The notes: generated by a model not told the origin, from the letters alone. Positions 1 to 9,858 are shown, counted from the stretch's first letter. The stretch is DNA of 64,000 nucleotides from Vibrio sp. CK2-1 (GCF_021726515.1 NZ_JAKKCJ010000002.1:682001-746000); one strand, 5' to 3'. Translations and numbers: made by a program.

Positions 1-2658
1 AATACCAAAAAACGGATACAGCACACCTGCCGCCACCGGAATCCCTAAACTGTTATATAGAAAGGCTCCGAGCAAATTCTGCTTGATGTTTTTCACCGTC
101 GCTTTCGATAGTTCGATGCCATGTACTACCGCGAGTGGTGACGATTTAAGTAGTGTCATATTGGCATTTTCGATTGCAATATCAGACCCGCTTCCCATTG
201 CAATACCAACATCGGCTTGAGCTAATGCCGGCGCATCATTAATGCCATCGCCTACCATCGCTACTATACGCTTACCTGTGCTGCTGTTTTGGAGTTCTGT
301 AATATGCTGCGCTTTTTGATCCGGCAATACACCAGCAATGACTTTATCAATTCCAAGTTGTTGACCAATCGCATTGGCTACTGATGGATGATCGCCCGAA
401 AGTAGAACCACTTCGATACCCATTTTGTGCAATTGCTTAACGGTGTGTTTCGATTCTTCACGCAATGGATCCGATACTCCAATGATGGCAGCGAGTTCAC
501 CATCTTGAGCAATCAGGATAGGCGTTTCAGCATTTTGTTCAAGCTGTGCGAGTGCATCGCGATGCTCAGTTAGCGATACTTGGTTTTCCTCTAAGTAACG
601 CGGGCTACCAATCCAATATTGATGACCGCTTACGTTACCTTGCACCCCTAGGCCACGTTCGGTTTGGTAGTGATCTACCTTAGTATTTGCAATATCAATT
701 TCGGTATAGGTTTGCTTAATATACTGACATACCGCTTGAGCCAATGGATGCTCAGATTGTGCTTCTAGCTGATAAACATCACTCCATAAACTAGTCGGAT
801 TTGAAACTAGGCAAGTTTCACTCTGCACACTCGGTTTACCTTGGGTCAGCGTGCCGGTTTTATCAAATACGATAGTTTGAATTTGGCTGGCCGTTTGCAG
901 CACTTCGGCATCTTTAATTAATATTCCGAGCTCTGCTGCTTTGCCGACTCCAACCGTAATCGATAGTGGAGTGGCAAGGCCAAGCGCACAAGGGCAAGCA
1001 ATAATCAGAACTGTAGTGACGACGACCAACATATAACTGGCTTGTGGGGTTGGGCCAAATAGATACCAAGCTGCCGCAGCAATGATGGCGATCATGATCA
1101 CCACTGGCACAAATACTGATGAGATTTGATCCGCTAAACGAGCCAGCGCAGGCTTACTACTTTGAGCCTGGCGAACTAACTGAATGATGCGCGCTAGGGT
1201 AGTCTGTTCGCCAACCATAGTGGCTTTAATCAATAAGCTGCCGTCTTGGTTGATGGTGCCAGTAAATACTTTGTCTTCTTTTTGTTTAAGCGCAGCAATC
1301 GGTTCACCGGTGAGCATGGCTTCATCAAGATAAGATGAACCGTCAACAACCACACCATCAATGGGAATGCGTTCACCGGGTTTGACTCGTACTACCATAC
1401 CAGTTTGAATATCTTTTACGGCAATTTGTTTTTCTTCACCATCTTGATACAGCGTAGCGGTTTTAGGTTGTAGATTGATTAAACCTTGCAGCGCATCGGT
1501 AGTTCTGGCTTTGGCTTTTGCTTCTATATAATGGCCGAGCGAGATTAAACCAATGATCATAGCACTGGCTTCAAAATACACATGACGCGCTTGTTCAGGA
1601 AACCAATTTGGCGCAATGACTACCAACATGGAATATAACCAAGCGGCGCCCGTACCAAGGGCAACTAAGGTATCCATAGTGGCACGTTTGTGAGTTAGCG
1701 CCTGCCAAGCATTAATGAAAAACGGTTTACCAGCAGTTGCCAGTAGGGCGAAACAAATGATGCCAATGATCCCCCAAGCCCATTGAGATTGAGGATTAGT
1801 GATCATCATGCTGCCACCAAGTACGCCCCACAGCATTAAAGGAACGCCAATCACAATACCTGCCACCGCACTGTTACGATGCGATTTTTGAGTTTTGCTA
1901 AATTGTGCTTGTTGTTGCTCACGCATTTGGTCGTCATTTTGAATGCGTTCGGCTTGGTAACCAGCAGCTTTTACTTGTTGGATAACTTGTTCAGCAACGT
2001 TTTCATTGGCTTGATCAATACTTCTGCTTTCAAGATAAGCCCATGCGGTTTGCTCGGCCAAATTAACTTGAGCGCGAGTCACTTTCGGATGGGAAGCGAT
2101 GGCTTTTTCAACGGATGAAACGCAACTGGCGCATGTCATACCAGAAATCAAGAAATGCAAAGCGGTTGATGAATCACTGGCCTCTTCTAATTGTTGAGGC
2201 GCTGGCTGTTCTACCTGTGGCGCAGCTGTTTTTTCAGTAGAAGTTACGGGTTTTTCTGTCTCAAATACTGCGCTCTCTATTTGTTTGGCTTGATAACCAA
2301 GCTGTTCAATAACATCCGTAATATCAGAAGCTTCATGGTTACTCGTGATCTGTAGTGAATGCTTACTAACTTCCATTTGGCTAATGTCAGGAAGTTCACC
2401 TAAAGCGGTTTCTAGTTTTGCTACACAGCGTCCGCAATTTAAGCCGGTCAGTTCAAAATTCAAGGTTTGCTCTGCGCGATAACCAAACTCACTTAGCGCT
2501 TGATTAATCTCGCCTAATGTTGCTTCGGTATGTAGCTCTGCTTGAGTAGGGCTTATCGACTCAACTAGGGTATTGGTGAGCGTTTCTAATTTAGTGCGCG
2601 CTTTTTTAGCACAGCCCATACAATTTAGCCCATGCAAAGTTAGTTGATAATGATTCAT
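1..2658 (-). CDS. copA: Copper-exporting P1B-type ATPase CopA (3' end outside window)
   Basis: Pumps Cu(I) out of the cytoplasm across the inner membrane using ATP. Reading from the ATG at 2658 leftwards gives 886 codons without a stop before the window edge, so the C-terminus is missing. Three N-terminal heavy-metal-associated domains carry CMGC (residues 13-16), CGRC (75-78) and CASC (about 174-177). The transmembrane metal site CPC is near residue 555, the phosphorylated aspartate in DKTGTLT near 597, and the hinge motif GDGINDAPA follows. Three metal domains is long for the family; E. coli CopA has two. A CueR-type promoter lies directly upstream, which supports copper-induced expression. 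Confidence 0.96.
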   Translation of the reverse strand, partial: MNHYQLTLHGLNCMGCAKKARTKLETLTNTLVESISPTQAELHTEATLGEINQALSEFGYRAEQTLNFELTGLNCGRCVAKLETALGELPDISQMEVSKHSLQITSNHEASDITDVIEQLGYQAKQIESAVFETEKPVTSTEKTAAPQVEQPAPQQLEEASDSSTALHFLISGMTCASCVSSVEKAIASHPKVTRAQVNLAEQTAWAYLESRSIDQANENVAEQVIQQVKAAGYQAERIQNDDQMREQQQAQFSKTQKSHRNSAVAGIVIGVPLMLWGVLGGSMMITNPQSQWAWGIIGIICFALLATAGKPFFINAWQALTHKRATMDTLVALGTGAAWLYSMLVVIAPNWFPEQARHVYFEASAMIIGLISLGHYIEAKAKARTTDALQGLINLQPKTATLYQDGEEKQIAVKDIQTGMVVRVKPGERIPIDGVVVDGSSYLDEAMLTGEPIAALKQKEDKVFTGTINQDGSLLIKATMVGEQTTLARIIQLVRQAQSSKPALARLADQISSVFVPVVIMIAIIAAAAWYLFGPTPQASYMLVVVTTVLIIACPCALGLATPLSITVGVGKAAELGILIKDAEVLQTASQIQTIVFDKTGTLTQGKPSVQSETCLVSNPTSLWSDVYQLEAQSEHPLAQAVCQYIKQTYTEIDIANTKVDHYQTERGLGVQGNVSGHQYWIGSPRYLEENQVSLTEHRDALAQLEQNAETPILIAQDGELAAIIGVSDPLREESKHTVKQLHKMGIEVVLLSGDHPSVANAIGQQLGIDKVIAGVLPDQKAQHITELQNSSTGKRIVAMVGDGINDAPALAQADVGIAMGSGSDIAIENANMTLLKSSPLAVVHGIELSKATVKNIKQNLLGAFLYNSLGIPVAAGVLYPFFGI

Positions 2659-3236
2659 AACGGCCTCTTAAGCACTGGTTATCTAGGAATTAACTGCACT
2701 ATAAACCTTCCCACAAGGGTAGGGTCAAGAAAATGAGCACAATATATTAGCTTGTTCAGGCGAATTGGCGGGTGGTTTTAGTGTGTTATGGGGTTCTGAG
2801 GGCAAGTTAGCTAAACTTTATTTCTATCTATAATTAGGTGTTTATTGCTTAAGTTTATGAATTTAATTGATATTAACGTTTTTAACGTTAGAAAAAGTGT
2901 GTTTGGACTCAAACTTTCTGATGGACGCCTACTGATTAATATAATGAAGCTATAAAAAGTGTGTGAACTCGATCTTGATAGTTCTAATAATAGCTAAAGT
3001 GATTTGATCTGTGTCGCATTTATATTTGCTTTATGTTTTTTGATTTTATCCTATATTGTTGTTTTTAATGAATAATAGTTTTTTATCTTGTGTTCGGTTT
3101 GAGCTGGTTCATATTTTAACTTCCATTTAATTTCCACCTCAAAAAAAGATGGGATTATTACCCCGTGGAAACATTTCTAGACAAGTTCACCAGCTAGAGC
3201 TTGTTAAGGAACAATATAAAAACATAGGGGAAAAAT
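2659..3236. other. Intergenic region between copA and the ChiP-like porin gene
   Basis: A 578-base AT-rich region between divergent genes. It holds the copA promoter at its left end. To the right, an 11-base direct repeat AAAAAGTGTGT occurs at 2892-2902 and 2954-2964, and two AACGTT palindromes lie near 2876-2890. A good Shine-Dalgarno (AGGGG) precedes the porin ATG. I see no open reading frame, no clear terminator and no convincing full CRP site. Confidence 0.6.
2698..2728 (-). promoter_or_regulatory. CueR/MerR-type promoter of copA
   Basis: On the minus strand a -35 TTGACC (2723-2728) and a -10 TATAGT (2698-2703) are separated by 19 bp, the over-long spacing typical of MerR-family activated promoters. 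The spacer carries an imperfect dyad, ACCCTAC-N7-GGAAGGT, close to the CueR operator of E. coli copA. The site ends about 40 bp upstream of the copA ATG. That CueR is the regulator is inferred from the family; its gene is not in the window. Confidence 0.85.
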
Positions 3237-4706
3237 ATGAAAACCACATCTCAAAGGACTGTACTTAAGAAAACAGTAATCAGCAGTATTGTTACATCTT
3301 TACTACTTGGTGCTTCCGCTTACTCTAGCGCAATTTATGCTGCAGATGACGTTGCGCCAAATGACCCTGCAGTGGCAGGTGAAGGTGTTGCAGAAAAACC
3401 ATACGAAGGCGGCTTTTTTGAAGACGCAACAGTAAATGGTGCGATTAATGTTTGGATGCGCGACCGTACACGAGCCAAAGTTGATGCTAATGGTCATGAC
3501 ACTTCTAAATATACAAACTTAGATCATGGTTCAATTTATGCCGGCTTAGATATTAAATCCGGTTACGCAAAAGATATTATTGGTCTGGATTTGAACGTAT
3601 ATGGCACATTTGATATGTGGAATAACGGCTCTCCAGACCATGAAATGAACTTCTGGAATGTTAACAATCCTTATGAAATGAGCCCAGGCACCAACACAGG
3701 TTGTAATGGCACATGGGATTCTTCATGTACCGATAATGGTGCTGCGTTCCAAACTGCCGCAGTGAAAGTGAAGCTTGGTGAATATGGTTTCGCGCGTGGT
3801 GGTTACTTCCAACCAACCGTGCCAACTGCAATGGGTGTGAACTGGTCTTACGCCGCTGGTACTTATGAAGGTGGTGAAATTGGTCTGAACTTTGGCCCTG
3901 TTGCGTTAGGCTTTGTCTATGCTGATGCTTATAAAGCGCCTTGGTATAAACATGATTACAGCTTCCGCACAGGTACTGGTCCAAATGCTGAAGATGCGGG
4001 TGATGCTTACTCAGTAGGTATGCGTTATACCATTAACGATCAAATGCTGGTTGATGTGGCTTACGCAGGCTTAACCGATGGCGACCGTAAAAACGCCCAC
4101 GCCAAATTTAAAATGACGACGGATGGCGGTTGGTACATCTCTCCACAAGTGTATGTGGTCGATGATGATAACCAATACGACAAAACGGCTTTCCAAGCAG
4201 CGTTATTAACCTCTAAAACCTTTGGTCAATACGGCCTACGTTTAGAAAGTACCTATACTTCAGCAGATTCAGAAGATACTCGCGGTAATGTAGGTAACAT
4301 GGCATATCGCTTAACAGAAGCATACGGTGGTTCAAACGGTGCTTATGATATCTGGTGGAACAACCGTTCGGATTTCAACCACGATGGCGAGCTAGGCTTC
4401 TTCGCCGAACTAAAACGTGACTTCTCTGACCTAGGTGCTCCAGGCTTTACTGTCGGTCTAAATGGTGTGTATGCCTTCGGTGCAGATTCTGACCAACAAG
4501 GTATTGATGACCTAGTGGAATACTCAGGTAGTGCGTTTGCATACTACTCAATCCAAGATGGCGCATTAAAAGGGGCTAACTTCGGGATCTACTACACCCA
4601 TTATGTTAATGACTCAAATGCTAATGACTGGGCACCATACTCAAATGCCTTCCAAGATGAAAATGACTTGAAAGTAACCTTAACCATTCCTTTCACAGTG
4701 AAATAA
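3237..4706 (+). CDS. chiP: OprD-family outer membrane porin, ChiP (chitoporin)-like
   Basis: Outer membrane beta-barrel for diffusion of small substrates; the E. coli relative ChiP takes up chitooligosaccharides. The 489-residue product has a long signal peptide (cleavage likely after SAIYA, about residue 35), then the family's FEDATVNGAINVWMRDR opening. Motifs shared with E. coli ChiP include DIWWNNRSDFN, YSIQDGALKG and a C-terminal FQDENDLKV followed by PFTVK. The protein has an acidic linker at residues 36-55 before the barrel. Vibrio species are better known for an unrelated trimeric chitoporin, so the substrate here is inferred. The gene stands alone with its own terminator. Confidence 0.82.
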   Translation: MKTTSQRTVLKKTVISSIVTSLLLGASAYSSAIYAADDVAPNDPAVAGEGVAEKPYEGGFFEDATVNGAINVWMRDRTRAKVDANGHDTSKYTNLDHGSIYAGLDIKSGYAKDIIGLDLNVYGTFDMWNNGSPDHEMNFWNVNNPYEMSPGTNTGCNGTWDSSCTDNGAAFQTAAVKVKLGEYGFARGGYFQPTVPTAMGVNWSYAAGTYEGGEIGLNFGPVALGFVYADAYKAPWYKHDYSFRTGTGPNAEDAGDAYSVGMRYTINDQMLVDVAYAGLTDGDRKNAHAKFKMTTDGGWYISPQVYVVDDDNQYDKTAFQAALLTSKTFGQYGLRLESTYTSADSEDTRGNVGNMAYRLTEAYGGSNGAYDIWWNNRSDFNHDGELGFFAELKRDFSDLGAPGFTVGLNGVYAFGADSDQQGIDDLVEYSGSAFAYYSIQDGALKGANFGIYYTHYVNDSNANDWAPYSNAFQDENDLKVTLTIPFTVK

Positions 4707-4824
4707 TCACGGAAGTCTTGAGTTAACAGCAACACCAAGTGGTCTCATGGCGTTATGTTGTGAGCCACTTGCCGAATGAAGGTGGCCGCCATTCATTCAA
4801 AATCCTAAACTGATATAGCGAATA

Positions 4825-4865
4825 AAAGGAAATGTCTTATCGATGTTTCCTTTTTCTTGTTTTAG
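4825..4865 (+). terminator. Terminator downstream of the ChiP-like porin gene
   Basis: An 8 bp stem AAAGGAAA (4825-4832) / TTTCCTTT (4846-4853) is followed by a T-rich run. A second weaker inverted repeat, CAAGTGG/CCACTTG, lies earlier at about 4735-4770. The rest of the 317-base gap up to gltX holds nothing further that I recognise apart from presumed gltX promoter sequence. Confidence 0.65.
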
Positions 4866-5023
4866 TTACTGCAGATGAGATTAGTTCGAGCCAATTTATT
4901 GGTTGGCTATTTTAGTGCCTAGCATTGGGTGCTAGAATGTGCCCAACATTTTGCCACTGTATTGGTTTCACCACGCAGTGAGTCAAAAACCTGTTTTGTA
5001 AAACACTCGATAAGGTAATTTTG

Positions 5024-6451
5024 ATGACGGTTAAAACACGTTTTGCTCCTAGCCCAACAGGCTATCTTCACGTAGGCGGTGCTCGTACTGCTCTTTATTC
5101 TTGGTTATACGCAAAAAGCCAAGGCGGTGAATTTGTTTTACGTATCGAAGATACCGACATTGAACGTTCAACCCAAGAAGCAGTTGATGCAATTTTAGAA
5201 GGCATGCAATGGATGGGTTTGGATTGGGATGAAGGTCCTTACTACCAAACTAAGCGCTTTGATCGTTACAATGAAATGGTTGATAAACTGCTTGCCGAAG
5301 ACAAAGCTTATAAATGCTACGCATCAAAAGAACTTCTTGATGAAATTCGCGCTGAACAAGAAGCGAATAAAGAAATGGCGCGTTACGATGCCAATCACCC
5401 AAAAATTGTTGCCGTAAACCAAGCAGCAAAAGACGGTGACCCATGCGTAATTCGTTTCCGTAACCCGAAAGAAGGTTCGGTAGTATTTGAAGACCAAATC
5501 CGTGGCCGTATCGAAATTTCAAATAGCCAATTGGATGACTTAATCATTCGTCGTACTGACGGCTCTCCAACTTACAACTTCTGTGTCGTAGTTGATGATT
5601 GGGATATGGGCATTACGCACGTGGTTCGTGGTGAAGATCATATCAACAACACGCCTCGCCAAATCAACATCTATGAAGCACTAGGCGCGCCAGTTCCAAC
5701 TTTCGCTCACTGTGCAATGATCTTAGGTGATGATGGTGCCAAGCTTTCAAAACGTCATGGCGCAGTAAGCGTAATGCAATACCGTGATGAAGGTTACTTG
5801 CCGAACGCGCTAAATAACTACCTAGTGCGTCTAGGTTGGTCTCATGGCGACCAAGAAATCTTCTCTCGCGAAGAGATGATTGAGTTCTTCAGCTTAAATG
5901 CAATCAGCAAATCTGCATCAGCATTTAACACGGATAAACTACTTTGGTTGAACAACCACTACATCAAAACGTCTGAGCCTGAGTACGTAGCAGAGCACCT
6001 ACAATGGCACCTAGATAACCAAAACATCAACATCGAAAATGGCCCTGCGATTACTGATGTAATCAAACTGGTTGGTGAACGTTGTAATACTCTTATTGAA
6101 TTAGCAGAGCAATCTCGCTACTTCTATGAAGATTTCTCAGAGTTTGAAGCGGGCGCAGCGAAGAAACACTTACGTGGCGTAGCGAAAGGTCCTCTTGAAC
6201 TAGCGTTAAGCAAAGTAGAAGCTTTGAGCGATTGGACGACAGAAAACTTACACGGCGTTATTGCACAAGTATGTGAAGAGCTAGAAATCGGCATGGGTAA
6301 AATCGGCATGCCACTTCGCGTTGCAGTAACCGGTGGTGGTCAATCTCCGTCTGTTGATGCAGTCATGCAATTAATTGGTCAAGAGCGCGTAATTGCTCGT
6401 ATCAAGATGGCATTAGCTTTTATCGAAGAACGTGAAGCTAACGCTCAATAA
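5024..6451 (+). CDS. gltX: Glutamyl-tRNA synthetase
   Basis: Charges tRNA-Glu with glutamate in the cytoplasm. The class I signature HVGG occurs within [13 protein letters not shown] near the N-terminus and the KMSKS-type loop reads KLSKRHG around residue 245. Length (475 residues) and ending EEREANAQ match Vibrio GltX. The reading frame could start at a TTG at 5021, but the adjacent ATG at 5024 gives the usual [13 protein letters not shown] start and has AAGG 8 bases upstream. It is a stand-alone gene with a strong terminator behind it. Confidence 0.98.
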   Translation: MTVKTRFAPSPTGYLHVGGARTALYSWLYAKSQGGEFVLRIEDTDIERSTQEAVDAILEGMQWMGLDWDEGPYYQTKRFDRYNEMVDKLLAEDKAYKCYASKELLDEIRAEQEANKEMARYDANHPKIVAVNQAAKDGDPCVIRFRNPKEGSVVFEDQIRGRIEISNSQLDDLIIRRTDGSPTYNFCVVVDDWDMGITHVVRGEDHINNTPRQINIYEALGAPVPTFAHCAMILGDDGAKLSKRHGAVSVMQYRDEGYLPNALNNYLVRLGWSHGDQEIFSREEMIEFFSLNAISKSASAFNTDKLLWLNNHYIKTSEPEYVAEHLQWHLDNQNINIENGPAITDVIKLVGERCNTLIELAEQSRYFYEDFSEFEAGAAKKHLRGVAKGPLELALSKVEALSDWTTENLHGVIAQVCEELEIGMGKIGMPLRVAVTGGGQSPSVDAVMQLIGQERVIARIKMALAFIEEREANAQ

Positions 6452-6478
6452 TTATCTTTTTCGATAAAACACCTTATG

Positions 6479-6510
6479 AAAAGTCGATCGATTGATCGGC
6501 TTTTTTTGTT
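6479..6510 (+). terminator. Rho-independent terminator of gltX
   Basis: Stem AGTCGATC (6482-6489) pairs with GATCGGCT (6494-6501) across a GATT loop, followed by a run of seven T. Confidence 0.88.
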
Positions 6511-6587
6511 TTAAACATCCCGAGTTTTTCTATAAAAATTATATAAACCTGACTTATATCAAGGTTATTTTTAATATTTATTCTTAA

Positions 6588-6602
6588 TGGTAACTATTAT
6601 CA
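6588..6602 (+). promoter_or_regulatory. Fur box upstream of the TonB2 operon
   Basis: TGGTAACTATTATCA matches the 7-1-7 Fur consensus TGATAAT-N-ATTATCA at 12 of 14 positions. It lies about 90 bp before the first gene of the TonB2 operon, consistent with iron-dependent repression. Assignment to Fur is by motif only. Confidence 0.7.
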
Positions 6603-6689
6603 TTAACTTTTCCGTTTTTATCATATAGAATGTTGGCTTCACTGAATTCCGTTGGTTTACCTGACGTCTTATATTGAACGGACTTAATC

Positions 6690-7541
6690 ATGCAGTTTCC
6701 ATCATCAATAACACTTCCTCGTTATGCACAATCGAGTACCAAGCTTAAAGGTATTACGTTAGCTCTATTGGCCATTTCTAGTTTTTCAACTCAGGCAGAT
6801 TCTTTAGATAATGCACGCAGTATTGAGCGTCAGACCAATCAAGTGGCGAAAAATTCACAGCAAAAGATTGATGCTAATTCCGACCAGAGTTTCCAATTGC
6901 AAGCCGAGGTAGAGCGCCTGCAAGATCAAGTTGATAACTTATCTTTATATCAAACTCACTTGAAAAAGCTGGTGGAAAGCCAAGAAGCGGAAAAAGTCAG
7001 TATTGATGAGCAATTGACTAATATCGAAGAAACTCGTCAAGGGGTAGTGCCTTTGATGTATCACATGATTGATGGTTTGCAATTCTCATTAGAGCAAGGC
7101 GCTCCGGTTCGTTTTGCAAGTCGTGAAAAACGTCTCGATGAATTAAAAACCTTGATGGGACGTTCAGATATTTCTGATGCAGAAAAATACCGCAGAATTT
7201 TAGAAGCCTACCAAATCGAAATGGACTACGGCTCAAAGCTTGGCGTCTATGAAGGTCAGATAAACCTAAGCCAAGATAATGACGGCCAAGATGATACACG
7301 CCAAGTAGACTTGTTGTATGTCGGTAAGGTTGTATTACTGGCTCGTAGCAAAGATGCGCAACATGCATGGTTGTGGTCACAATCTCAAAAACAGTGGCAA
7401 GAAGTCGCAGCAGATCAAAAGCCGGATATCAATCAAGCCTATGCATTGGCTAATAAGCAACAAGCACCAAGTTTATTGCATTTACCGCTTTCTGTGACTC
7501 AAGCATCCGCATCTAATTCTTCAACTCAGGAGACAAAATAA
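6690..7541 (+). CDS. DUF3450 family periplasmic coiled-coil protein, first gene of TonB2 operon
   Basis: Function not established. The 283-residue protein has a signal peptide (cleavage likely near STQA, about residue 36), a heptad-rich coiled-coil segment at residues 40-120 and a folded DUF3450 region to about residue 250. It is exported and probably periplasmic. Its stop overlaps the start of the ttpC-like gene by one base (TAATG), so translation is coupled. The same order, DUF3450-ttpC-exbB2-exbD2-tonB2-TPR, is the known arrangement of the Vibrio TonB2 cluster, which suggests an accessory role in TonB-dependent energy transfer. Confidence 0.85.
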   Translation: MQFPSSITLPRYAQSSTKLKGITLALLAISSFSTQADSLDNARSIERQTNQVAKNSQQKIDANSDQSFQLQAEVERLQDQVDNLSLYQTHLKKLVESQEAEKVSIDEQLTNIEETRQGVVPLMYHMIDGLQFSLEQGAPVRFASREKRLDELKTLMGRSDISDAEKYRRILEAYQIEMDYGSKLGVYEGQINLSQDNDGQDDTRQVDLLYVGKVVLLARSKDAQHAWLWSQSQKQWQEVAADQKPDINQAYALANKQQAPSLLHLPLSVTQASASNSSTQETK

Positions 7542-8899
7542 TGAAGTTACTGTCTCTTCTTATTACTTCAATTAGTTTAGCGATTGTGAGTGTTAGCGCG
7601 TCAGCCGATGATCTTGCAACCCTAGATAACAAAGCGAAAGCAGAACAACAAACGGAAAATGCGCATAATCAACAACGTGTGGCGTTAAGTGCTGAACAAC
7701 GTGCTGCGCTGCAAGCTAAGCGCGATCAACTTGCTAAACAATTAGCCCAAATTGAACAAGAAAATGCCCAATTGAGCGATACTTTTTCTGCCAACGAAGA
7801 AATTCTGGCAGAGAAAGAAAAAGAGCTTCAGTTAGCGACGGGGAGTTTAGGCGAATTGTTTGGCGTAGTTCGTCAAGCCGCCAAAGATGTTCAGCTAAGC
7901 TATGAAACCTCACTACTTGGCGAACAAGGTAAAGCGTTTAATACCACATTAGATAAAGTTATCAGTACCGATACGCTACCATCTTTAAAATTGCTGAATG
8001 GCCTATGGCAAGCGATGCAATACAAAGTGGCGACAGGTAGTGAAGTGGCTTCTGTGACACTTCCTTTCGTGCAAGGTGATGGTAAAACACAGCAAGTGAA
8101 TGCGCTACGTATTGGCGACATGGCACTACTCACCGATCAAGGTTATGTGAAGTGGGACTTTGCTCGTCAGCAAGCTTCCAACTATTTAGCATTACCATCG
8201 GATGCACCAACTCTAGCAAGCTTTAAGCAAGATGCGAATCAAGCCATGCTTATCGATCCTACTCGTGGCGTGATGCTTGAGCAATATGCCCATCAACCAA
8301 CCTTAATGCAACGCATCGATCAAGCTGGGGTAGTTGGTAAGATCATCATTGCGATTTTAGTGATTGGTTTAATTATTGCGTTGGTTCGCGGTGTTCGCTT
8401 AATGATGACGCAGCAACAAATTTCAAAGCAGTTAAAACAACCTGAAAATCCAACCGACGATAACCCACTAGGCCGCATTCTTAATGTGTACAACAAAGAG
8501 AAAAAGCAATCAGTGGAATCATTAGAACTGCGTCTACTAGAAAGTATTCTTGATGAGCAACAAGGCTTAGAGCGTGGTCTGTCGATGCTGAAGTTATTCG
8601 CTGCACTTGCGCCAATGTTGGGCTTACTAGGTACAGTAACCGGCATGATCGAAACCTTCCAAGTGATTACTCAATTTGGTAATGGCGATCCGAAAGTGAT
8701 GGCGGGGGGTATTTCGATGGCCTTGATCACTACGGTACTTGGTTTAGTCGCCGCGATGCCGTTGTTGCTAGCACATAATATCCTTTCAAACCGCGCAGAA
8801 GTGATCCGCAATACGCTTGAAAAACAAGGTGTAAGTTTAGTGGCTCGCCGTGCGGAAATTGAATCAGATAAAGCCAATCTAGCCGGAGCTAATGCGTAA
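7541..8899 (+). CDS. ttpC: TtpC-like MotA/TolQ/ExbB proton channel family protein of TonB2 system
   Basis: Inner membrane partner of the TonB2 energy-transducing complex. The 452-residue protein has a signal-like N-terminus (1-22), a long coiled-coil periplasmic region (about 30-110), a transmembrane helix at about 265-285, and a C-terminal MotA/TolQ/ExbB domain with LAPMLGLLGTVTGMIETF and two further helices. The large N-terminal extension separates it from true ExbB and fits TtpC, which in Vibrio is required for TonB2 but not TonB1 function. Start and stop both overlap neighbours by one base. Confidence 0.9.
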   Translation: MKLLSLLITSISLAIVSVSASADDLATLDNKAKAEQQTENAHNQQRVALSAEQRAALQAKRDQLAKQLAQIEQENAQLSDTFSANEEILAEKEKELQLATGSLGELFGVVRQAAKDVQLSYETSLLGEQGKAFNTTLDKVISTDTLPSLKLLNGLWQAMQYKVATGSEVASVTLPFVQGDGKTQQVNALRIGDMALLTDQGYVKWDFARQQASNYLALPSDAPTLASFKQDANQAMLIDPTRGVMLEQYAHQPTLMQRIDQAGVVGKIIIAILVIGLIIALVRGVRLMMTQQQISKQLKQPENPTDDNPLGRILNVYNKEKKQSVESLELRLLESILDEQQGLERGLSMLKLFAALAPMLGLLGTVTGMIETFQVITQFGNGDPKVMAGGISMALITTVLGLVAAMPLLLAHNILSNRAEVIRNTLEKQGVSLVARRAEIESDKANLAGANA

Positions 8900-9444
8900 T
8901 GTTGGCTTGGATTTCCACTCAATTCCCTGAGCTGATGGACTCTCATCTTTTAGAGTTCATGGCGCGTGGTGGGCAAGTGTTGTGGTGGCTAGGTGCGGTT
9001 GTACTTTTATGCTGGGTATTGATTATTGAGCGTATTCTGTTTTTGAGTGTGTCTTACCGTCATGCAAAAGCAGGCTGGGTAGGGCAATGGAAGCAGCGTC
9101 ACGAACATGATTCTTGGTACGCATTGGCACAAAAGCAAGGTATGTTGCAGCAAGCGCATGTGATGCTGACTCAAAACCTAGACCTTATCAAAGTACTGGT
9201 TAGCCTATGCCCAATGCTCGGCCTACTCGGTACAGTAACCGGCATGATCACCGTATTTGATTTGATGTCGATTTCAGGCAGCAACGACCCTAAATTAATG
9301 GCTTCAGGTATTTCAATGGCAACATTACCAACAATGGCTGGCATGGTTGCCGCATTAGCAGGAATGTTTGCCCACTCTCGTTTAGTGAAAGTTGCGACTC
9401 GTAAAGAGATGCACTTAGAACAACAATTAAGGAGCGGCGAATGA
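8899..9444 (+). CDS. exbB2: ExbB2, proton channel subunit of TonB2 system
   Basis: Forms with ExbD2 the inner membrane proton channel that drives TonB2. The 181-residue protein has an N-terminal membrane helix (about 25-50) and a paired-helix core containing CPMLGLLGTVTGMI. This core is nearly the same as in the upstream TtpC-like protein, showing common ancestry of the two adjacent genes. It starts in the TAATG overlap with ttpC and overlaps exbD2 by four bases (ATGA). Confidence 0.93.
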   Translation: MLAWISTQFPELMDSHLLEFMARGGQVLWWLGAVVLLCWVLIIERILFLSVSYRHAKAGWVGQWKQRHEHDSWYALAQKQGMLQQAHVMLTQNLDLIKVLVSLCPMLGLLGTVTGMITVFDLMSISGSNDPKLMASGISMATLPTMAGMVAALAGMFAHSRLVKVATRKEMHLEQQLRSGE

Positions 9445-9848
9445 GATTAGTTCGTCCCACAAAAGCAAAAGAAGAAGCGCAAGTCGATTTAACTTCGATG
9501 CTTGATATCGTGTTTATCATGTTGATTTTCTTCATCGTAACCAGCTCATTTGTTAATGAATCAGGTGTTGAAGTCAATCGACCTCAAGCCTCTCATGCGA
9601 CAGCGCAAAAAGATGCAGGTATTTTTATTGCCGTAACAGCCGCCAACGATGTGTATATCGATAAGCGTCGTGTCGATGTTGAACGCGTAGAAGCTGCATT
9701 AGAAAAAATCGCGATTGATAAACCGGATGCAAGCTTAGTGATCCAAGCGGATAAGCATGCTTATAACGGTACAGTAGTTGAAGTGATGGATGCTGCCAAA
9801 GGTGCAGGGATTTCAAAAATTGCTTTAGCCACGGCTGATAAGTCTTAA
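9441..9848 (+). CDS. exbD2: ExbD2, proton channel subunit of TonB2 system
   Basis: Inner membrane protein that couples proton flow to TonB2. The 135-residue protein has a short cytoplasmic N-terminus, one membrane helix and a periplasmic domain. The essential membrane aspartate is Asp22 in SMLDIVFIMLIFF, equivalent to Asp25 of E. coli ExbD. It overlaps exbB2 by four bases and has AAGGAG upstream of its ATG. Confidence 0.94.
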   Translation: MRLVRPTKAKEEAQVDLTSMLDIVFIMLIFFIVTSSFVNESGVEVNRPQASHATAQKDAGIFIAVTAANDVYIDKRRVDVERVEAALEKIAIDKPDASLVIQADKHAYNGTVVEVMDAAKGAGISKIALATADKS

Positions 9849-9858
9849 GCGAGAATGG

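Noticed and set aside
2100..2658. Programmed frameshift after the first metal domain of copA, as in E. coli CopA(Z)
   Set aside because: I found no CCCAAAG-type slippery sequence after the first heavy-metal domain. Without it there is no ground to propose a truncated copper chaperone.
2985..3140. CRP site upstream of the ChiP-like gene
   Set aside because: Only half-sites such as TGTGA or GTGAT were seen; no TGTGA-N6-TCACA pair with fair symmetry.
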